A DNA stretch of 64,000 nt from NCBI RefSeq assembly GCF_002914525.1, contig NZ_LODW01000042.1:62001-126000 (forward strand). The letters run 5' to 3'. Positions 18,171 through 27,082 of this stretch are shown here, in pieces. A model generated the notes under the pieces. The model worked only from the letters and a program-made list of their open reading frames with translations, searched no databases and was not told the DNA's origin. This DNA is from Rhizobium hidalgonense (GTDB lineage Bacteria; Pseudomonadota; Alphaproteobacteria; Rhizobiales; Rhizobiaceae). How positions within the stretch are numbered: the stretch's first letter is position 1; each line of letters opens with the position of its first letter. A program made the translations under genes and the position numbers.

Positions 18171-19451
18171 ATGAGTGGCCATTCCAGCTACGAGCCGTCA
18201 ACCGGCCTTGAGAAATGGGTCGATGCGCGCCTGCCTTTGCCGCGCATGGTCTATGACAGCTTCATTGCCTATCCGGCTCCCAGAAACCTGAACTATGCCT
18301 ATACGTTCGGCGCCATGCTCGCCGTCATGCTGATTGTGCAAATCCTGACGGGCGTCACGCTCGCCATGCATTATGCCGCCGACACCACGCTGGCCTTCAA
18401 CTCCGTTGAAAAGATTATGCGCGACGTCAACCACGGCTGGCTGCTGCGCTATATGCATGCCAACGGCGCCTCCTTCTTCTTCGTCGCCGTCTACCTGCAC
18501 ATTGCTCGCGGCCTTTATTATGGTTCCTACAAGGCGCCGCGCGAAATCCTTTGGATCCTCGGCGTCGTCATCTACCTTTTGATGATGGCGACCGGCTTCA
18601 TGGGCTATGTTCTGCCCTGGGGCCAGATGTCCTTCTGGGGCGCGACGGTCATCACCGGCTTCTTCTCGGCGTTCCCGCTGGTCGGCGAATGGATCCAGCA
18701 GTTCCTGCTTGGCGGCTTCGCCGTCGATCAGCCGACGCTGAACCGCTTCTTCTCGCTGCACTACTTGCTGCCCTTCATGATCGCCGGCGTCGTCGTCCTG
18801 CACATCTGGGCGCTGCACGTCACCGGCCAGACGAACCCGACCGGCATCGAAGTCAAGACGAAGACGGACACGGTGCGTTTCACGCCTTATGCGACGATGA
18901 AGGATGCGCTTGGCGTTTCCGTCTTCCTGCTGGTCTACGCCTATTTCGTCTTTTACCTGCCGAACTTCCTGGGTCACGCGGACAACTACATCCCGGCTGA
19001 CCCGTTGAAGACGCCGGCCCACATCGTTCCGGAATGGTACTTCCTGCCGTTCTACGCGATGCTGCGCTCGATCACCTTCAACGTCGGCCCGATCGACTCC
19101 AAGCTCGGCGGCGTGCTGGTGATGTTCGGCGCGATCATCGTGCTGTTCTTCCTGCCCTGGCTCGATACCTCCAAGGTTCGCTCGGCCGTCTACCGTCCCT
19201 GGTACAAGCTGTTCTACTGGCTGTTCGTGATCAATGCGATCATCCTCGGCTGGCTCGGTTCGCAGCCGGCGGAAGGCCTGTTTACGACGATTTCGCAGAT
19301 CTGCACGCTGCTCTACTTCGCTTTCTTCCTGGTCGCGATGCCAGTTCTCGGCCTGGTGGAAACACCGCGTCGCATCCCGAACTCGATCACCGAAGCGGTG
19401 CTCGAAAAGCGCAACAAGACAGTTGCTGCCAATGCAGCGGCCAATGCATAA
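18171..19451 (+). CDS. petB: cytochrome b subunit of bc1 complex
   Basis: Full-length 426-residue cytochrome b with eight membrane helices. The haem histidines sit in [20 protein letters not shown] (helix B) and [20 protein letters not shown] (helix D). The PEWY quinol-oxidation motif is present in [15 protein letters not shown]. The length is typical of bacterial cytochrome b that is not fused to c1. GAGGGGAGACTGATTA gives a good ribosome-binding site. It lies between petA and petC, with 25 bp to petC, so the three are one operon. Confidence 0.98.
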   Translation: MSGHSSYEPSTGLEKWVDARLPLPRMVYDSFIAYPAPRNLNYAYTFGAMLAVMLIVQILTGVTLAMHYAADTTLAFNSVEKIMRDVNHGWLLRYMHANGASFFFVAVYLHIARGLYYGSYKAPREILWILGVVIYLLMMATGFMGYVLPWGQMSFWGATVITGFFSAFPLVGEWIQQFLLGGFAVDQPTLNRFFSLHYLLPFMIAGVVVLHIWALHVTGQTNPTGIEVKTKTDTVRFTPYATMKDALGVSVFLLVYAYFVFYLPNFLGHADNYIPADPLKTPAHIVPEWYFLPFYAMLRSITFNVGPIDSKLGGVLVMFGAIIVLFFLPWLDTSKVRSAVYRPWYKLFYWLFVINAIILGWLGSQPAEGLFTTISQICTLLYFAFFLVAMPVLGLVETPRRIPNSITEAVLEKRNKTVAANAAANA

Positions 19452-19476
19452 GCGCGCGGCGGAAGGAAACAGAAAT

Positions 19477-20361
19477 ATGAAAACGCTTGTTGCAAGCATT
19501 CTTTCGCTCGCAGTCGCTGCCGTTCTCGGCAGCGCCGCCTTCGCCCAGGAAGCGACGCCCGCCAATGGCGCAGCACCCGCCCATCACGAGGAAGGTGCGA
19601 CACCGCACTATCCGCTGAAGGAGCCGAAGGAGGAGGAGTGGAGTTTTGCCGGCCCGTTCGGCCATTACGACAAGGCTCAGCTTCAGCGCGGCCTCAAGGT
19701 CTACACCGAAGTCTGTTCGGCCTGCCATTCGATGAACCTCGTGCCTTTCCGCATGCTCGATGAGCTCGGTTATTCCGAGGCGCAGGTGAAGGCTTTCGCC
19801 GCGAACTACGAGGTCCAAGACGGGCCGAATGCTGCCGGTGAGATGTTTACCCGCAAGGCGGTCCCTTCCGATCACTTTCCGGCGCCTTTCGCCAATGCGG
19901 AGGCGGCTGCCGCTTCCAACAACGGCGCGGCTCCGCCTGACTTTTCGCTGATTGCCAAGGCCCGAGAAGTCGAGCGCGGCTTCCCGCGGTTCGTCGTCGA
20001 CATCTTCACGCAGTATCAGGAAAACGGCCCGGACTATATCCACGCGCTGCTGACCGGCTATGAAGAACCGCCGGCCGGTTTCCAAGTGCCGCAGGGTGGA
20101 CATTACAATCCCTATTTCCATGCCGCTGCCGTTCTCGCCATGCCGAAGCCGCTTTCCGACGGCCAGGTAACCTATGATGACGGCGCGCCGGCGACCGTCG
20201 ACCAGTATTCGAGAGACGTCTCCGCCTTCCTGATGTGGGCTGCCGAGCCGCATCTGGAGGAGCGTAAGCGCACCGGCTTCATGGTCATGGTCTTCCTGGC
20301 GATCTTCACCGTGCTGATCTATCTGACGAAGCGCTCGGTCTACGCCAACAAGGAACATTGA
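19477..20361 (+). CDS. petC: cytochrome c1 subunit of bc1 complex
   Basis: A 294-residue cytochrome c1. A cleaved signal peptide (MKTLVASILSLAVAAVLGSA, then AFA|Q) is followed by the haem-binding CSACH motif near residue 83. The axial methionine is probably that of LAMPKPLSDG. A C-terminal anchor (GFMVMVFLAIFTVLIYL) holds it in the membrane. The ATG at 19477 follows AAGGAAACAGAAAT and gives a proper signal peptide; the frame is open earlier but that part lies inside petB. Last gene of petABC, with a strong terminator after it. Confidence 0.97.
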   Translation: MKTLVASILSLAVAAVLGSAAFAQEATPANGAAPAHHEEGATPHYPLKEPKEEEWSFAGPFGHYDKAQLQRGLKVYTEVCSACHSMNLVPFRMLDELGYSEAQVKAFAANYEVQDGPNAAGEMFTRKAVPSDHFPAPFANAEAAAASNNGAAPPDFSLIAKAREVERGFPRFVVDIFTQYQENGPDYIHALLTGYEEPPAGFQVPQGGHYNPYFHAAAVLAMPKPLSDGQVTYDDGAPATVDQYSRDVSAFLMWAAEPHLEERKRTGFMVMVFLAIFTVLIYLTKRSVYANKEH

Positions 20362-20381
20362 GCGTTCCTTGTCTGAATTCG

Positions 20382-20409
20382 AAAGGCGGCTTGCGAGCCG
20401 CCTTTTTTA
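20382..20409 (+). terminator. rho-independent terminator of petABC
   Basis: AAAGGCGGCT (20382-20391), TGCG loop, AGCCGCCTTT, followed by more T residues. It is a textbook intrinsic terminator 20 bp after the petC stop codon. Confidence 0.92.
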
Positions 20410-20446
20410 TTGCCTGCCGCTTTGCGTCGATTCCGGCCGGCAATCC

Positions 20447-20486
20447 CTTCGGAAACCGCTTACACTTTTCGGCTTCATGATCTAGG
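20447..20486. repeat. partial copy of a rhizobial intergenic repeat
   Basis: The stretch GGAAACCGCTTACACTTTTC (from 20451), followed by GGCTTCATGATCTAG, closely matches the inner part of the complete palindromic element at 22105-22156 (ACCGCTTACACTTTTCGGC, CATGCTCTAG). It appears to be a degenerate half copy, just upstream of apt. Confidence 0.6.
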
Positions 20487-20526
20487 GTGCGGGCCGTTTC
20501 ATGCCCTCGCAGAATATGGACTTTCC

Positions 20527-21069
20527 ATGAACAATACGCTTTCGGAGCTCGCAGCCAGCATCCGCTCCATCCCCGACTATCCCAAGCCCGGCATCATCTT
20601 CCGTGACATCACCACGTTGCTCGGCAACCCCCGCGCGTTCCGCCGGGCGGTCGATGAACTCGTGCAGCCCTATGCCGGCACGAAGATCGACAAGATCGCC
20701 GGCATGGAGGCACGCGGCTTCATTCTCGGCGGTGCGGTGGCGCACCAGCTTTCCTCGGGCTTCGTGCCGATCCGCAAGAAGGGAAAGCTGCCGCACGAGA
20801 CCGTGCGCATCGCTTACAGCCTGGAATATGGCGTCGACGAGATGGAGATGCATCGCGATGCGGTGCAGCCCGGCGAGAAGGTTATCCTGGTCGACGACCT
20901 GATCGCCACCGGCGGTACGGCCGTTGGTGCGACCAAGCTGCTGCGCCAGATCGGCGCTGAGGTAGTCGGCGCCTGCTTCGTCATCGATCTGCCGGATCTC
21001 GGCGGTCGCAAGAAGCTGGAAGAGCTCGGCGTCGTCGTGCATACGCTGGTCGAATTCTCCGGCCACTGA
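20527..21069 (+). CDS. apt: adenine phosphoribosyltransferase
   Basis: Apt, 180 residues, the family length. It makes AMP from adenine and PRPP in purine salvage. The N-terminal [19 protein letters not shown], the flexible loop region around [10 protein letters not shown], and the PRPP-binding motif [14 protein letters not shown] (about residues 120-133) are all intact. The ATG at 20527 gives the conserved N-terminus; the ribosome-binding site is weak (TGGACTTTCC). A partial intergenic repeat lies just before it. It is read alone; the pet operon ends with a terminator upstream. Confidence 0.96.
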   Translation: MNNTLSELAASIRSIPDYPKPGIIFRDITTLLGNPRAFRRAVDELVQPYAGTKIDKIAGMEARGFILGGAVAHQLSSGFVPIRKKGKLPHETVRIAYSLEYGVDEMEMHRDAVQPGEKVILVDDLIATGGTAVGATKLLRQIGAEVVGACFVIDLPDLGGRKKLEELGVVVHTLVEFSGH

Positions 21070-21090
21070 CCCGGCATTCCGCCAGCGGCG

Positions 21091-21558
21091 TCAGTCGAAT
21101 TCCAAGACGCCGCTTTCGAAGCGCATGACGGCATCGCCGTTCTGATTGACGCCCTCGCAGAGAATGGTGTTGAGGTGCCAGCCCGGCCGCGACGCAAGCG
21201 GCCGGCTCGAGAGCAAGGCGACCGAATAGGTCACGACGTCGCCCGGGAAGATCGGCCGCAGCCATTGCAGTTTCTGGAAGCCCGGCGAGGGGCCGAGGTT
21301 CGGCGCCTTCAGGCCCCTCTTCGCGAGGGCAACGCTCTGGGTTTTCCAGAAGGCGAGGAAGGTTCGCATCCAGGCGGCGGTGGTATGCCAGCCGGACGCG
21401 CAGAGGCCGCCGAAGAGGGTATCTTTGGCGGCTTCCTTGTCGACATGAAAACGCTGCGGATCGTAGCGCTCGGCGAAGCGGATGATGTTTTCCTCGGTGA
21501 AGGTGTAGCTGCCGATCTCGGCCATTTCACCGATGGCGTAAAGCTCGGACATTCTCAT
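21091..21558 (-). CDS. MaoC family dehydratase (second of pair)
   Basis: A 155-residue hot-dog fold protein of the MaoC/R-specific hydratase type. The catalytic neighbourhood is seen in RYDPQRFHVDKEAAKDTLFG and CASGWHTTA, where the Asp and His of the hydratase motif are kept. Such enzymes hydrate enoyl-CoA. The ATG at 21558 overlaps the TGA of the upstream MaoC gene (ATGA); a longer frame exists but would lie inside that gene. The two MaoC proteins resemble each other and probably form a heteromeric hydratase. Substrate unknown. Confidence 0.88.
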   Translation of the reverse strand: MRMSELYAIGEMAEIGSYTFTEENIIRFAERYDPQRFHVDKEAAKDTLFGGLCASGWHTTAAWMRTFLAFWKTQSVALAKRGLKAPNLGPSPGFQKLQWLRPIFPGDVVTYSVALLSSRPLASRPGWHLNTILCEGVNQNGDAVMRFESGVLEFD

Positions 21559-22019
21559 GCTGTAATCTCCGGGCGCATGCGGATCATCACCGAATTCTCC
21601 GAGAGACAAACGAGGTCGCCGCGCTGGTTTTCCACCTCGTGACGGAACTTGACGATTCCCATGCCGGGGCGCGAGCGCATCGGCCGGGCTTCGAGTACGG
21701 TCGAGTGACCCTGCAGCGTATCGCCTGAAAGCACCGGCTTTCGCCATTCCATCAGATCGATGCCCGGCGCACCCTCGCAGAGTGCGTTCAGAATATAGCT
21801 GTCGGCCATCATGCGCATCAGCATCGAGGAGGTATGCCAGCCGGAAGCGGCGAGCCCGCCGAGAATGCTGGCGCGGCCGGCGGCCTCGTCGAGATGCATC
21901 GGCTGCGGATCGAATTCGCGGGCAAACTCGATGATTTCCTCAGCCAGCACCAGCTTCGGGCCGAGGGTGAAGCGGCGGCCAGGCTGAAAATCCTCAAGGG
22001 AAAGCATTTCTGCCGACAT
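21555..22019 (-). CDS. MaoC family dehydratase (first of pair)
   Basis: A 154-residue MaoC-type hot-dog protein, similar to the gene after it: EFDPQPMHLDEAAGRASILG and AASGWHTSS carry the catalytic Asp and His pattern. Start choice: ATG at 22019 has GGAGGAGCGA directly before it; an ATG five codons upstream has no ribosome-binding site, so it is not used. It is the first gene of the pair, with a four-base overlap to the second. Two intergenic palindromic repeats lie upstream (22043-22156). Confidence 0.88.
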   Translation of the reverse strand: MSAEMLSLEDFQPGRRFTLGPKLVLAEEIIEFAREFDPQPMHLDEAAGRASILGGLAASGWHTSSMLMRMMADSYILNALCEGAPGIDLMEWRKPVLSGDTLQGHSTVLEARPMRSRPGMGIVKFRHEVENQRGDLVCLSENSVMIRMRPEITA

Positions 22020-22042
22020 TCGCTCCTCCGCCATATGCAGCC

Positions 22043-22093
22043 TAGAACAGGATGTTTTTAGGCCGCTCGGCCAGAAATCTGAATCCTGTTCTA
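22043..22093. repeat. intergenic palindromic repeat
   Basis: TAGAACAGGAT (22043-22053) is the exact inverted complement of ATCCTGTTCTA (22083-22093). The interior carries GGCC-GCTC-GGCC. It is followed after 11 bp by a second palindrome; together they look like a rhizobial intergenic mosaic (RIME-like) element. Confidence 0.65.
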
Positions 22094-22104
22094 CATTAAA
22101 GAGT

Positions 22105-22156
22105 TAGAGCAGGATGTCGTCCGAAAACCGCTTACACTTTTCGGCATCATGCTCTA
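22105..22156. repeat. intergenic palindromic repeat
   Basis: TAGAGCAGGATG at the left pairs with CATCATGCTCTA at the right (imperfect), and CCGAAAA pairs with TTTTCGG inside. The middle (ACCGCTTACAC) recurs at 20447-20486, showing that this is a dispersed repeat. Confidence 0.68.
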
Positions 22157-22212
22157 GTGCTTACAATAGCATCCGCATGGGCTCAATGATTCCGGGGAGA
22201 TAAACAACCGGT

Positions 22213-23286
22213 ATGACTGAACTAAGGTCGATACTCGACGAGGCGGTGCGCCGAGAGCTGATTTCGTCGGAGGCGGGCGGGCGGCTGCTGCCGTTCCTCA
22301 TCGAGCGCGGCGTGGCCGTCGCCGGGGCGACGCCGGCCATGGCGGCCGAGGAGCAGGCGTGGTCGGATACGGAGACGCCGCGTTTCGTGCGCGGCTTCCA
22401 CGACGTGCTGATCACCATCGGCGTCATCGTGGCGCTCGTCGGCCTCTGGGGCCTTGCGCCGCTTTATGCCGTGCCGCCTGCCATCATCGTGCTTTCGGAA
22501 ATCCTGGTGCGCCGCCAGCGGCTCGCTTTGCCGGCCGTCAGCCTGACGATTGCGCTGTTCTGCTGGACATTTTTGCTGATGTCCCGCGTCTTCACGCCGT
22601 GGACTTCCGAAATCGGGGCGGAACTGACGCAGTTCGTCGCCGGTTTCCCGATCCTTCTCGGCATCTACTATGCCCGCTATCGCGTGCCCCTGTCGCTGGC
22701 GCTCGCCATCATATCAACGCTTGCCTTGGTCCTCACCCTGCTTTTGCGCTTGGTGCAATCGCTAAGTGGCAACCCTGCATTTTTCGTCGATCATCTTGCC
22801 GTGCTGGCTGCAGTCTCCCTCGTCTGCGCGCTTGGCCTCTTCGCGACGGCACTCTATTTCGACCTCGGCGACCGGCTGCGCCGGACGACGCGCTCGGATA
22901 TCGCTTTCTGGCTGCATCTCGGCGCGGCGCCGGCGCTGCTTTACAGCACTGTTTCCTTGCTGTCTCTGGGGGAAGGCGGCCGTATCTTCGACTTGGCGAA
23001 CGCATCGGCCCGGACGCCGGTGGTCGTCGCGACGGTAGCGGCGCTGATGCTGATCGGTCTCATTATCGACCGCCGCGCCTTCGTCACCTCGGGGCTGCTG
23101 TCGCTCGGCGTCGCGATTTTCAGCGTCTTCCGGCACGGAAGCGCGACTGTTGACACCTATATCTTCACGACGCTGATCGTCGTCGGGGCCATCGTACTCA
23201 TTGTCGGAACGGGATGGATGCCGCTTCGGCGGCAGGTGCTGCGCGCACTGCCGGCTGCTATTTCACAGAGACTGCCGCCCGGTTGA
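22213..23286 (+). CDS. DUF2157 domain-containing membrane protein
   Basis: A 357-residue inner-membrane protein. The soluble N-terminus (RSILDEAVRRELISSEAGGRLL, residues 5-26) is the DUF2157-type amphipathic start, followed by about ten hydrophobic helices from residue 57 on. The C-terminus ends with a short basic tail. GGGGAGATAAACAACCGG lies upstream of the ATG, though the spacing is long. The gene converges on ychF with 19 bp between stop codons and no obvious terminator. Function unknown; members are often near envelope or stress genes. Confidence 0.8.
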   Translation: MTELRSILDEAVRRELISSEAGGRLLPFLIERGVAVAGATPAMAAEEQAWSDTETPRFVRGFHDVLITIGVIVALVGLWGLAPLYAVPPAIIVLSEILVRRQRLALPAVSLTIALFCWTFLLMSRVFTPWTSEIGAELTQFVAGFPILLGIYYARYRVPLSLALAIISTLALVLTLLLRLVQSLSGNPAFFVDHLAVLAAVSLVCALGLFATALYFDLGDRLRRTTRSDIAFWLHLGAAPALLYSTVSLLSLGEGGRIFDLANASARTPVVVATVAALMLIGLIIDRRAFVTSGLLSLGVAIFSVFRHGSATVDTYIFTTLIVVGAIVLIVGTGWMPLRRQVLRALPAAISQRLPPG

Positions 23287-23305
23287 AGGCGGCAGTCACT
23301 TCGGA

Positions 23306-24409
23306 TCAGGTGTTGAAGCGGAAGTGGATGACGTCGCCGTCCTGGACGACGTATTCCTTGCCTTCGTCGCGCGCCTTGCCGGCATCCTTGGCGCCGACTT
23401 CGCCGTTGTACTTGACGTAATCGTCATAGGCGATGGTGTTGGCGCGGATGAAGCCGCGCTCGAAATCCGAATGGATGACGCCGGCGGCCTGCGGCGCCTT
23501 GGTACCGCGCTCGATCGTCCAGGCGCGCGTTTCCTTCGGACCGACGGTGAAATAGGTAATGAGGTGAAGCAGCTTGTAGCCGGCGCGGATCAGCCGGTCG
23601 AGACCTGCTTCGTCAAGGTCGAGGGCGGAGAGGAATTCCTTGGCCTCATCCTCGGGAAGCTGAGCGACTTCAGCCTCGATCGCCGCCGAGATGACGACGG
23701 TTTCGGCACCCTGTTCCCGAGCCATGACGGCGACGGCCTCGGTGAATTCGTTGCCGGTCGATGCTTCGGCCTCGGCGACGTTGCAGACATAGAGCACCGG
23801 GTGCGAGGTCAGGAGATTGAGGCCCTTGAGGATGGCGATCTCCTCGGCGTCGAGCGTCGACAGCAGTGTGCGCACCGGCTTGCCCTCATTGAGCAGCTTC
23901 AGCGACGCTTCCATGATCGGCAGCATCGCCACCGATTCCTTGTCCTTGCTGGTGGCGCGCTTGCGCGTCTGCTCGGTGCGACGTTCCAGGCTTTCGAGGT
24001 CGGCGAGCATCAGCTCTGTCTCGATCGTCTCGGCATCGGCGACAGGGTTGATGCGGCCTTCGACATGGGTGATGTCGCTGTCTTCGAAGCAGCGCAGCAC
24101 ATGGACGATGGCGTCGACTTCACGGATATTGGCGAGGAACTGGTTGCCGAGGCCTTCACCCTTCGAGGCGCCGCGCACCAGACCGGCGATATCGACGAAG
24201 GAGATGCGGGTCGGGATCAGTTCCTTCGACTTGGCGATGTCGGCAAGCTTGCGCATGCGCGGATCTGGCACGGCGACTTCGCCGGTATTCGGCTCGATGG
24301 TGCAGAAGGGATAATTCGCCGCCTGTGCCGCCGCCGTCTTGGTGAGCGCGTTGAAGAGGGTCGATTTGCCGACGTTCGGCAGACCGACGATGCCGCACTT
24401 GAAGCCCAT
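23306..24409 (-). CDS. ychF: redox-responsive ATPase YchF (Obg-like)
   Basis: YchF/OLA1-type P-loop NTPase, 367 residues. GLPNVGKSTLFNALT (residues 8-22) is the G1 motif; FVDIAGLVRGASKGEGLGNQ covers G3. The usual NKxD motif is replaced by NVAEAE, the hallmark that switches YchF from GTP to ATP. A TGS domain closes the protein. YchF binds ribosomes and modulates translation and stress response. A rhizobial-type promoter lies 40-65 bp upstream (24447-24475). In many bacteria ychF is next to pth; here pth is 1.1 kb away in the same direction. Confidence 0.97.
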   Translation of the reverse strand: MGFKCGIVGLPNVGKSTLFNALTKTAAAQAANYPFCTIEPNTGEVAVPDPRMRKLADIAKSKELIPTRISFVDIAGLVRGASKGEGLGNQFLANIREVDAIVHVLRCFEDSDITHVEGRINPVADAETIETELMLADLESLERRTEQTRKRATSKDKESVAMLPIMEASLKLLNEGKPVRTLLSTLDAEEIAILKGLNLLTSHPVLYVCNVAEAEASTGNEFTEAVAVMAREQGAETVVISAAIEAEVAQLPEDEAKEFLSALDLDEAGLDRLIRAGYKLLHLITYFTVGPKETRAWTIERGTKAPQAAGVIHSDFERGFIRANTIAYDDYVKYNGEVGAKDAGKARDEGKEYVVQDGDVIHFRFNT

Positions 24410-24746
24410 GGCTAAAACCTGCTGTTCTTGAATTCCTTGTGGCTGCCTATGGGATAAAGGAGCAATATGGTCAAGTCTTAGAGAGCTTTTCCCGTCGCTG
24501 ACTTGTCGATCGATCGGTGCCGGCCTATTGTTGAAAGCGACGGAGATTTCGGCGCATTGCGGGTTTTTGCAGGATGCAGGTCACCCGCCCAAAGGCAATT
24601 GCCGCTCTCCATGTCAATGCCGATACTCGGTTCCGGCGTCTTTGAAGCCGGGCACTGCCACGGCTGGCCGTCGGAAATTCGTCATCGACAATGATTAGAT
24701 AGTTTACAGAACCTGACCCCATGTCATCAACGGCTGGATTTTTCCG
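24410..24746. other. intergenic region between ychF and clpS
   Basis: 337 bp without a convincing gene. It contains the ychF promoter described separately and must hold the clpS promoter. Short open frames here have no ribosome-binding site and poor codon use. Confidence 0.6.
24447..24475 (-). promoter_or_regulatory. sigma-70 type promoter of ychF
   Basis: On the minus strand CTTGAC (24475-24470) is followed by 17 bp and CCATAG (24452-24447), close to the rhizobial consensus CTTGAC-N17-CTATAT. The predicted transcript leader is about 30 nt. Confidence 0.6.
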
Positions 24747-25058
24747 ATGAGTGACAATGACGTTGTCGTGAAACCGAAGACCAAAGTGAAGCTGAAGCTA
24801 GACAAGCCGAAGCTCTACAAGGTCATCCTCGTCAATGACGATTATACGCCGCGCGAATTCGTCATCTTGATCCTGAAGGTCGTCTTCCGCATGAGCGAGG
24901 AGACGGGTTACCGGGTGATGATGACAGCGCACAAGCTCGGTTCCTGCGTGGTCGTGGTCTGCGCCAGGGACATTGCCGAGACCAAGGCCAAGGAGGGTAT
25001 CGACCTTGCCAAGGAGATGGGCTTTCCGCTGATGTTCACGACGGAGCCGGAGGAGTAA
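24747..25058 (+). CDS. clpS: ATP-dependent Clp protease adaptor ClpS
   Basis: ClpS, 103 residues. The core KLYKVILVNDDYTPREFV (about residues 25-42) and the MTAHKLGSCVVVV segment form the N-end-rule pocket and ClpA-contact surface. The unstructured N-terminus is basic and short, as in the second ClpS paralogue (ClpS2) of rhizobia; this assignment is less certain. ClpS delivers proteins with destabilising N-terminal residues to ClpAP. No clpA gene is adjacent. A weak GGATTTTTCC precedes the ATG. Confidence 0.93.
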   Translation: MSDNDVVVKPKTKVKLKLDKPKLYKVILVNDDYTPREFVILILKVVFRMSEETGYRVMMTAHKLGSCVVVVCARDIAETKAKEGIDLAKEMGFPLMFTTEPEE

Positions 25059-25066
25059 ATTGTGGT

Positions 25067-25528
25067 TCAGGGGCGGCGGATCTGAAAACCGGTCTTATCC
25101 CGCAGGAAGCCGCAATTTTCGTAGAAGCGATGTGTCGCCGGGTTCGTCGAGCCGGTCAGCAGCATTACCTTGTAACAGCCGGCCTTCCAGGCCTCGGTCA
25201 CCGCATGGCCGATAACGGCGCCGGCATGACCGCGCTGGCGGTGGTCGGCGTGGGTGACGACGTTCTCAATCAGTGCATAGGAGGCGCCGTTCCGCGTCAG
25301 GTTCGGGACGACGATTAGGGTAGCGGTTGCCGCGGCGAGATCGCCGGCAAAGCCGATGAATACGGTCATGCCGGGTTGGGCGAGGATGGCGGAGAACCGC
25401 TCTTCTGCCATGGTTTCGTCGAGAACCGGATCCGTTGGGTTCAGATGCCGGTAGAGGGTGGTCAGCCCGGGAAGATCGCCTGATGCTGCGGGACGGATGG
25501 CGAAATTCTGATCCGGCACCGGCCTCAT
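25067..25528 (-). CDS. GNAT family N-acetyltransferase
   Basis: A 153-residue single-domain GNAT enzyme. The acetyl-CoA binding motif A is [21 protein letters not shown] (about 90-110), in the R/Q-x-x-G-x-A/G form, followed by the motif B region [21 protein letters not shown]. It transfers acetyl groups from acetyl-CoA; the acceptor is unknown. Its ATG overlaps the TGA of pth (ATGA), so it is co-translated with pth. The stop is 8 bp from that of the convergent clpS. Confidence 0.88.
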   Translation of the reverse strand: MRPVPDQNFAIRPAASGDLPGLTTLYRHLNPTDPVLDETMAEERFSAILAQPGMTVFIGFAGDLAAATATLIVVPNLTRNGASYALIENVVTHADHRQRGHAGAVIGHAVTEAWKAGCYKVMLLTGSTNPATHRFYENCGFLRDKTGFQIRRP

Positions 25529-26256
25529 TCCCCCTTGTTGCCGAACATCTTCTTCAGAATATCGGCCATCGGGCCGGTGGCCAGCACCTTCGGCTGATTG
25601 TGATTGCGGGCCTGATGTATATGCGACTGGCCGGCCGGCTTCTTTTCACTATTTTTGTTGTCCTTCCGCGGCTTCTCCTCCTCGGCCTTGCCGCCGAGTG
25701 CCAGCGCGATCTTGTTCATCAACTGCGAATCCTCGTTTCGCACCAGCATGTCGGCATTGTCGGCAAGCGTGTCGAGAAGCGGCTCCAGCCAAGCCTTGTC
25801 GGCCTTGGCGAAATCGCCGAGGACGTGGTTCTGCACCATTTCCTTGATGCCGGGATGGCCGATGCCGAGCCGCAGCCGCCGGTATTCCTTGCCGCAATGG
25901 GCGTCCAGCGACTTGATGCCGTTATGGCCGCCATGGCCGCCGCCGGTCTTCAGCCGCGCCTTGCCCTGGGGAAGATCGAGTTCGTCGTAGATCGCGACAA
26001 GATCGGCGGGCTGGAGCTTGTAGAAGCGCATCGCCTCGCCGACGGACTCGCCTGAGAGGTTCATGAAGGTCTGCGGCTTGATCAGCAGCACCTTCTCGCC
26101 GCCGAGCTCGCCCTCGGCGATCTCGGCCCTGAATTTCTTGGACCAGGGCGAGAAGCTATGGCGCCGATGAATGGCGTCGACGGCCATGAAGCCGATATTG
26201 TGGCGGTTGCCGGCGTATTTGCCGCCGGGATTGCCGAGACCCGCGATGATCAGCAT
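25525..26256 (-). CDS. pth: peptidyl-tRNA hydrolase
   Basis: Pth, 243 residues. The N-terminal [20 protein letters not shown] holds the catalytic Asn and His; [13 protein letters not shown] and the [20 protein letters not shown] block follow. It releases tRNA from stalled peptidyl-tRNA. The last 50 residues are an extra charged tail ([18 protein letters not shown] and [10 protein letters not shown]) absent from the E. coli enzyme, which is common in rhizobia. GAGGGAAGACAGACC precedes the ATG. The stop overlaps the start of the GNAT gene. Confidence 0.96.
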   Translation of the reverse strand: MLIIAGLGNPGGKYAGNRHNIGFMAVDAIHRRHSFSPWSKKFRAEIAEGELGGEKVLLIKPQTFMNLSGESVGEAMRFYKLQPADLVAIYDELDLPQGKARLKTGGGHGGHNGIKSLDAHCGKEYRRLRLGIGHPGIKEMVQNHVLGDFAKADKAWLEPLLDTLADNADMLVRNEDSQLMNKIALALGGKAEEEKPRKDNKNSEKKPAGQSHIHQARNHNQPKVLATGPMADILKKMFGNKGE

Positions 26257-26343
26257 GGTCTGTCTTCCCTCGCTAGAACTTCCCGCCGTTCACCATCTGG
26301 AAATGAAACCAAAGTCAAGTCGAAAGGGCAGCGGCCGTCGGAG

Positions 26344-27060
26344 TCATTCCGACAGGTTCATGCCGTATTTCAGGAAGATCTGCTTCTGTACGCCGTCGGC
26401 GATCAGCTTGTCGAGGGCTGCCTGCATCCTGGCGCGCAAATCGTCCGGAAAACTCTTCTCGCAGGCGATGCTCATCGGCTGGGCGGAGAGCACGGTCACC
26501 ATTTCCAGCGGCTGATCGGCCTTCAGCTTTTCGAAATAGAGTTCGGAGATCGGCATCATGTCGATTCGGCCGCCCAGCAACTTGCGCAGCGTCGCGTTGA
26601 AGTCGCTGGCGACATCGAGCTTGGTGAAACCCTTCTCCTTCAGGATCGTCTCGGTATAATCCTCGCGCTGCGTGCCGATCGTATATTTCTTCGCTTCGTC
26701 CAGACTGCCAGCTGTAACGCCGGAACCCTTGCGGGTGATCAGGATGTTGCGATCAATGAGCAATGGTTCGATCCATTTGAACAACGGGTCGCGTGCGCCA
26801 TTGTGGGCGGTCGCGAAGACGCAGGTCATCGGTGCCGTGCGGGCAAGGCCGAAAGCGCGCGCCCAGGGCATGATCTCGATCGTGTAGTCGACGCCGATCG
26901 CGGCCATCACCTTTTCGACCTGCTCGACGGTCGCGCCCTTGATCTCCTTGCCGTCGCGATAATTGAAGGGGGCATAGTCCTCGGTGGTGAAGGTCACGGT
27001 TTGCGCATGGGCGGTGCAGGGCAGCGCCAGGCATGCAAGAAACAGGAGCTTTTTCATCAT
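26344..27060 (-). CDS. periplasmic solute-binding protein (SBP_bac_3 type)
   Basis: A 238-residue exported protein. Signal peptide MMKKLLFLACLALPCTAHA ends before QTVTFTTEDY, then the family-3 solute-binding fold runs to the end (FTTEDYAPFNYRDGKEIKGA, GTQREDYTET, LRKLLGGRIDMMP). No transporter genes flank it, so it is an orphan binding protein or sensor input. Start choice: the first ATG touches AAGGAG, whereas ATG at 27060 sits 6 bp after it. The gene is followed by pth. Just upstream is the GGDEF/EAL gene on the same strand, 22 bp away; a functional link is possible but unproven. Confidence 0.85.
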   Translation of the reverse strand: MMKKLLFLACLALPCTAHAQTVTFTTEDYAPFNYRDGKEIKGATVEQVEKVMAAIGVDYTIEIMPWARAFGLARTAPMTCVFATAHNGARDPLFKWIEPLLIDRNILITRKGSGVTAGSLDEAKKYTIGTQREDYTETILKEKGFTKLDVASDFNATLRKLLGGRIDMMPISELYFEKLKADQPLEMVTVLSAQPMSIACEKSFPDDLRARMQAALDKLIADGVQKQIFLKYGMNLSE

Positions 27061-27082
27061 AATCATCTCCTTTATCCTTCGT

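Noticed and set aside
18198..19565. 455-residue minus-strand open frame opposite petB
   Set aside because: Rich in Asp, Arg, Glu and His without structure, typical of a shadow frame; petB is certain.
23201..24415. 404-residue plus-strand open frame opposite ychF
   Set aside because: Shadow of ychF, which has intact G motifs.
24525..24722. Short minus-strand frame between ychF and clpS
   Set aside because: No ribosome-binding site, arginine-rich, and no recognisable domain.
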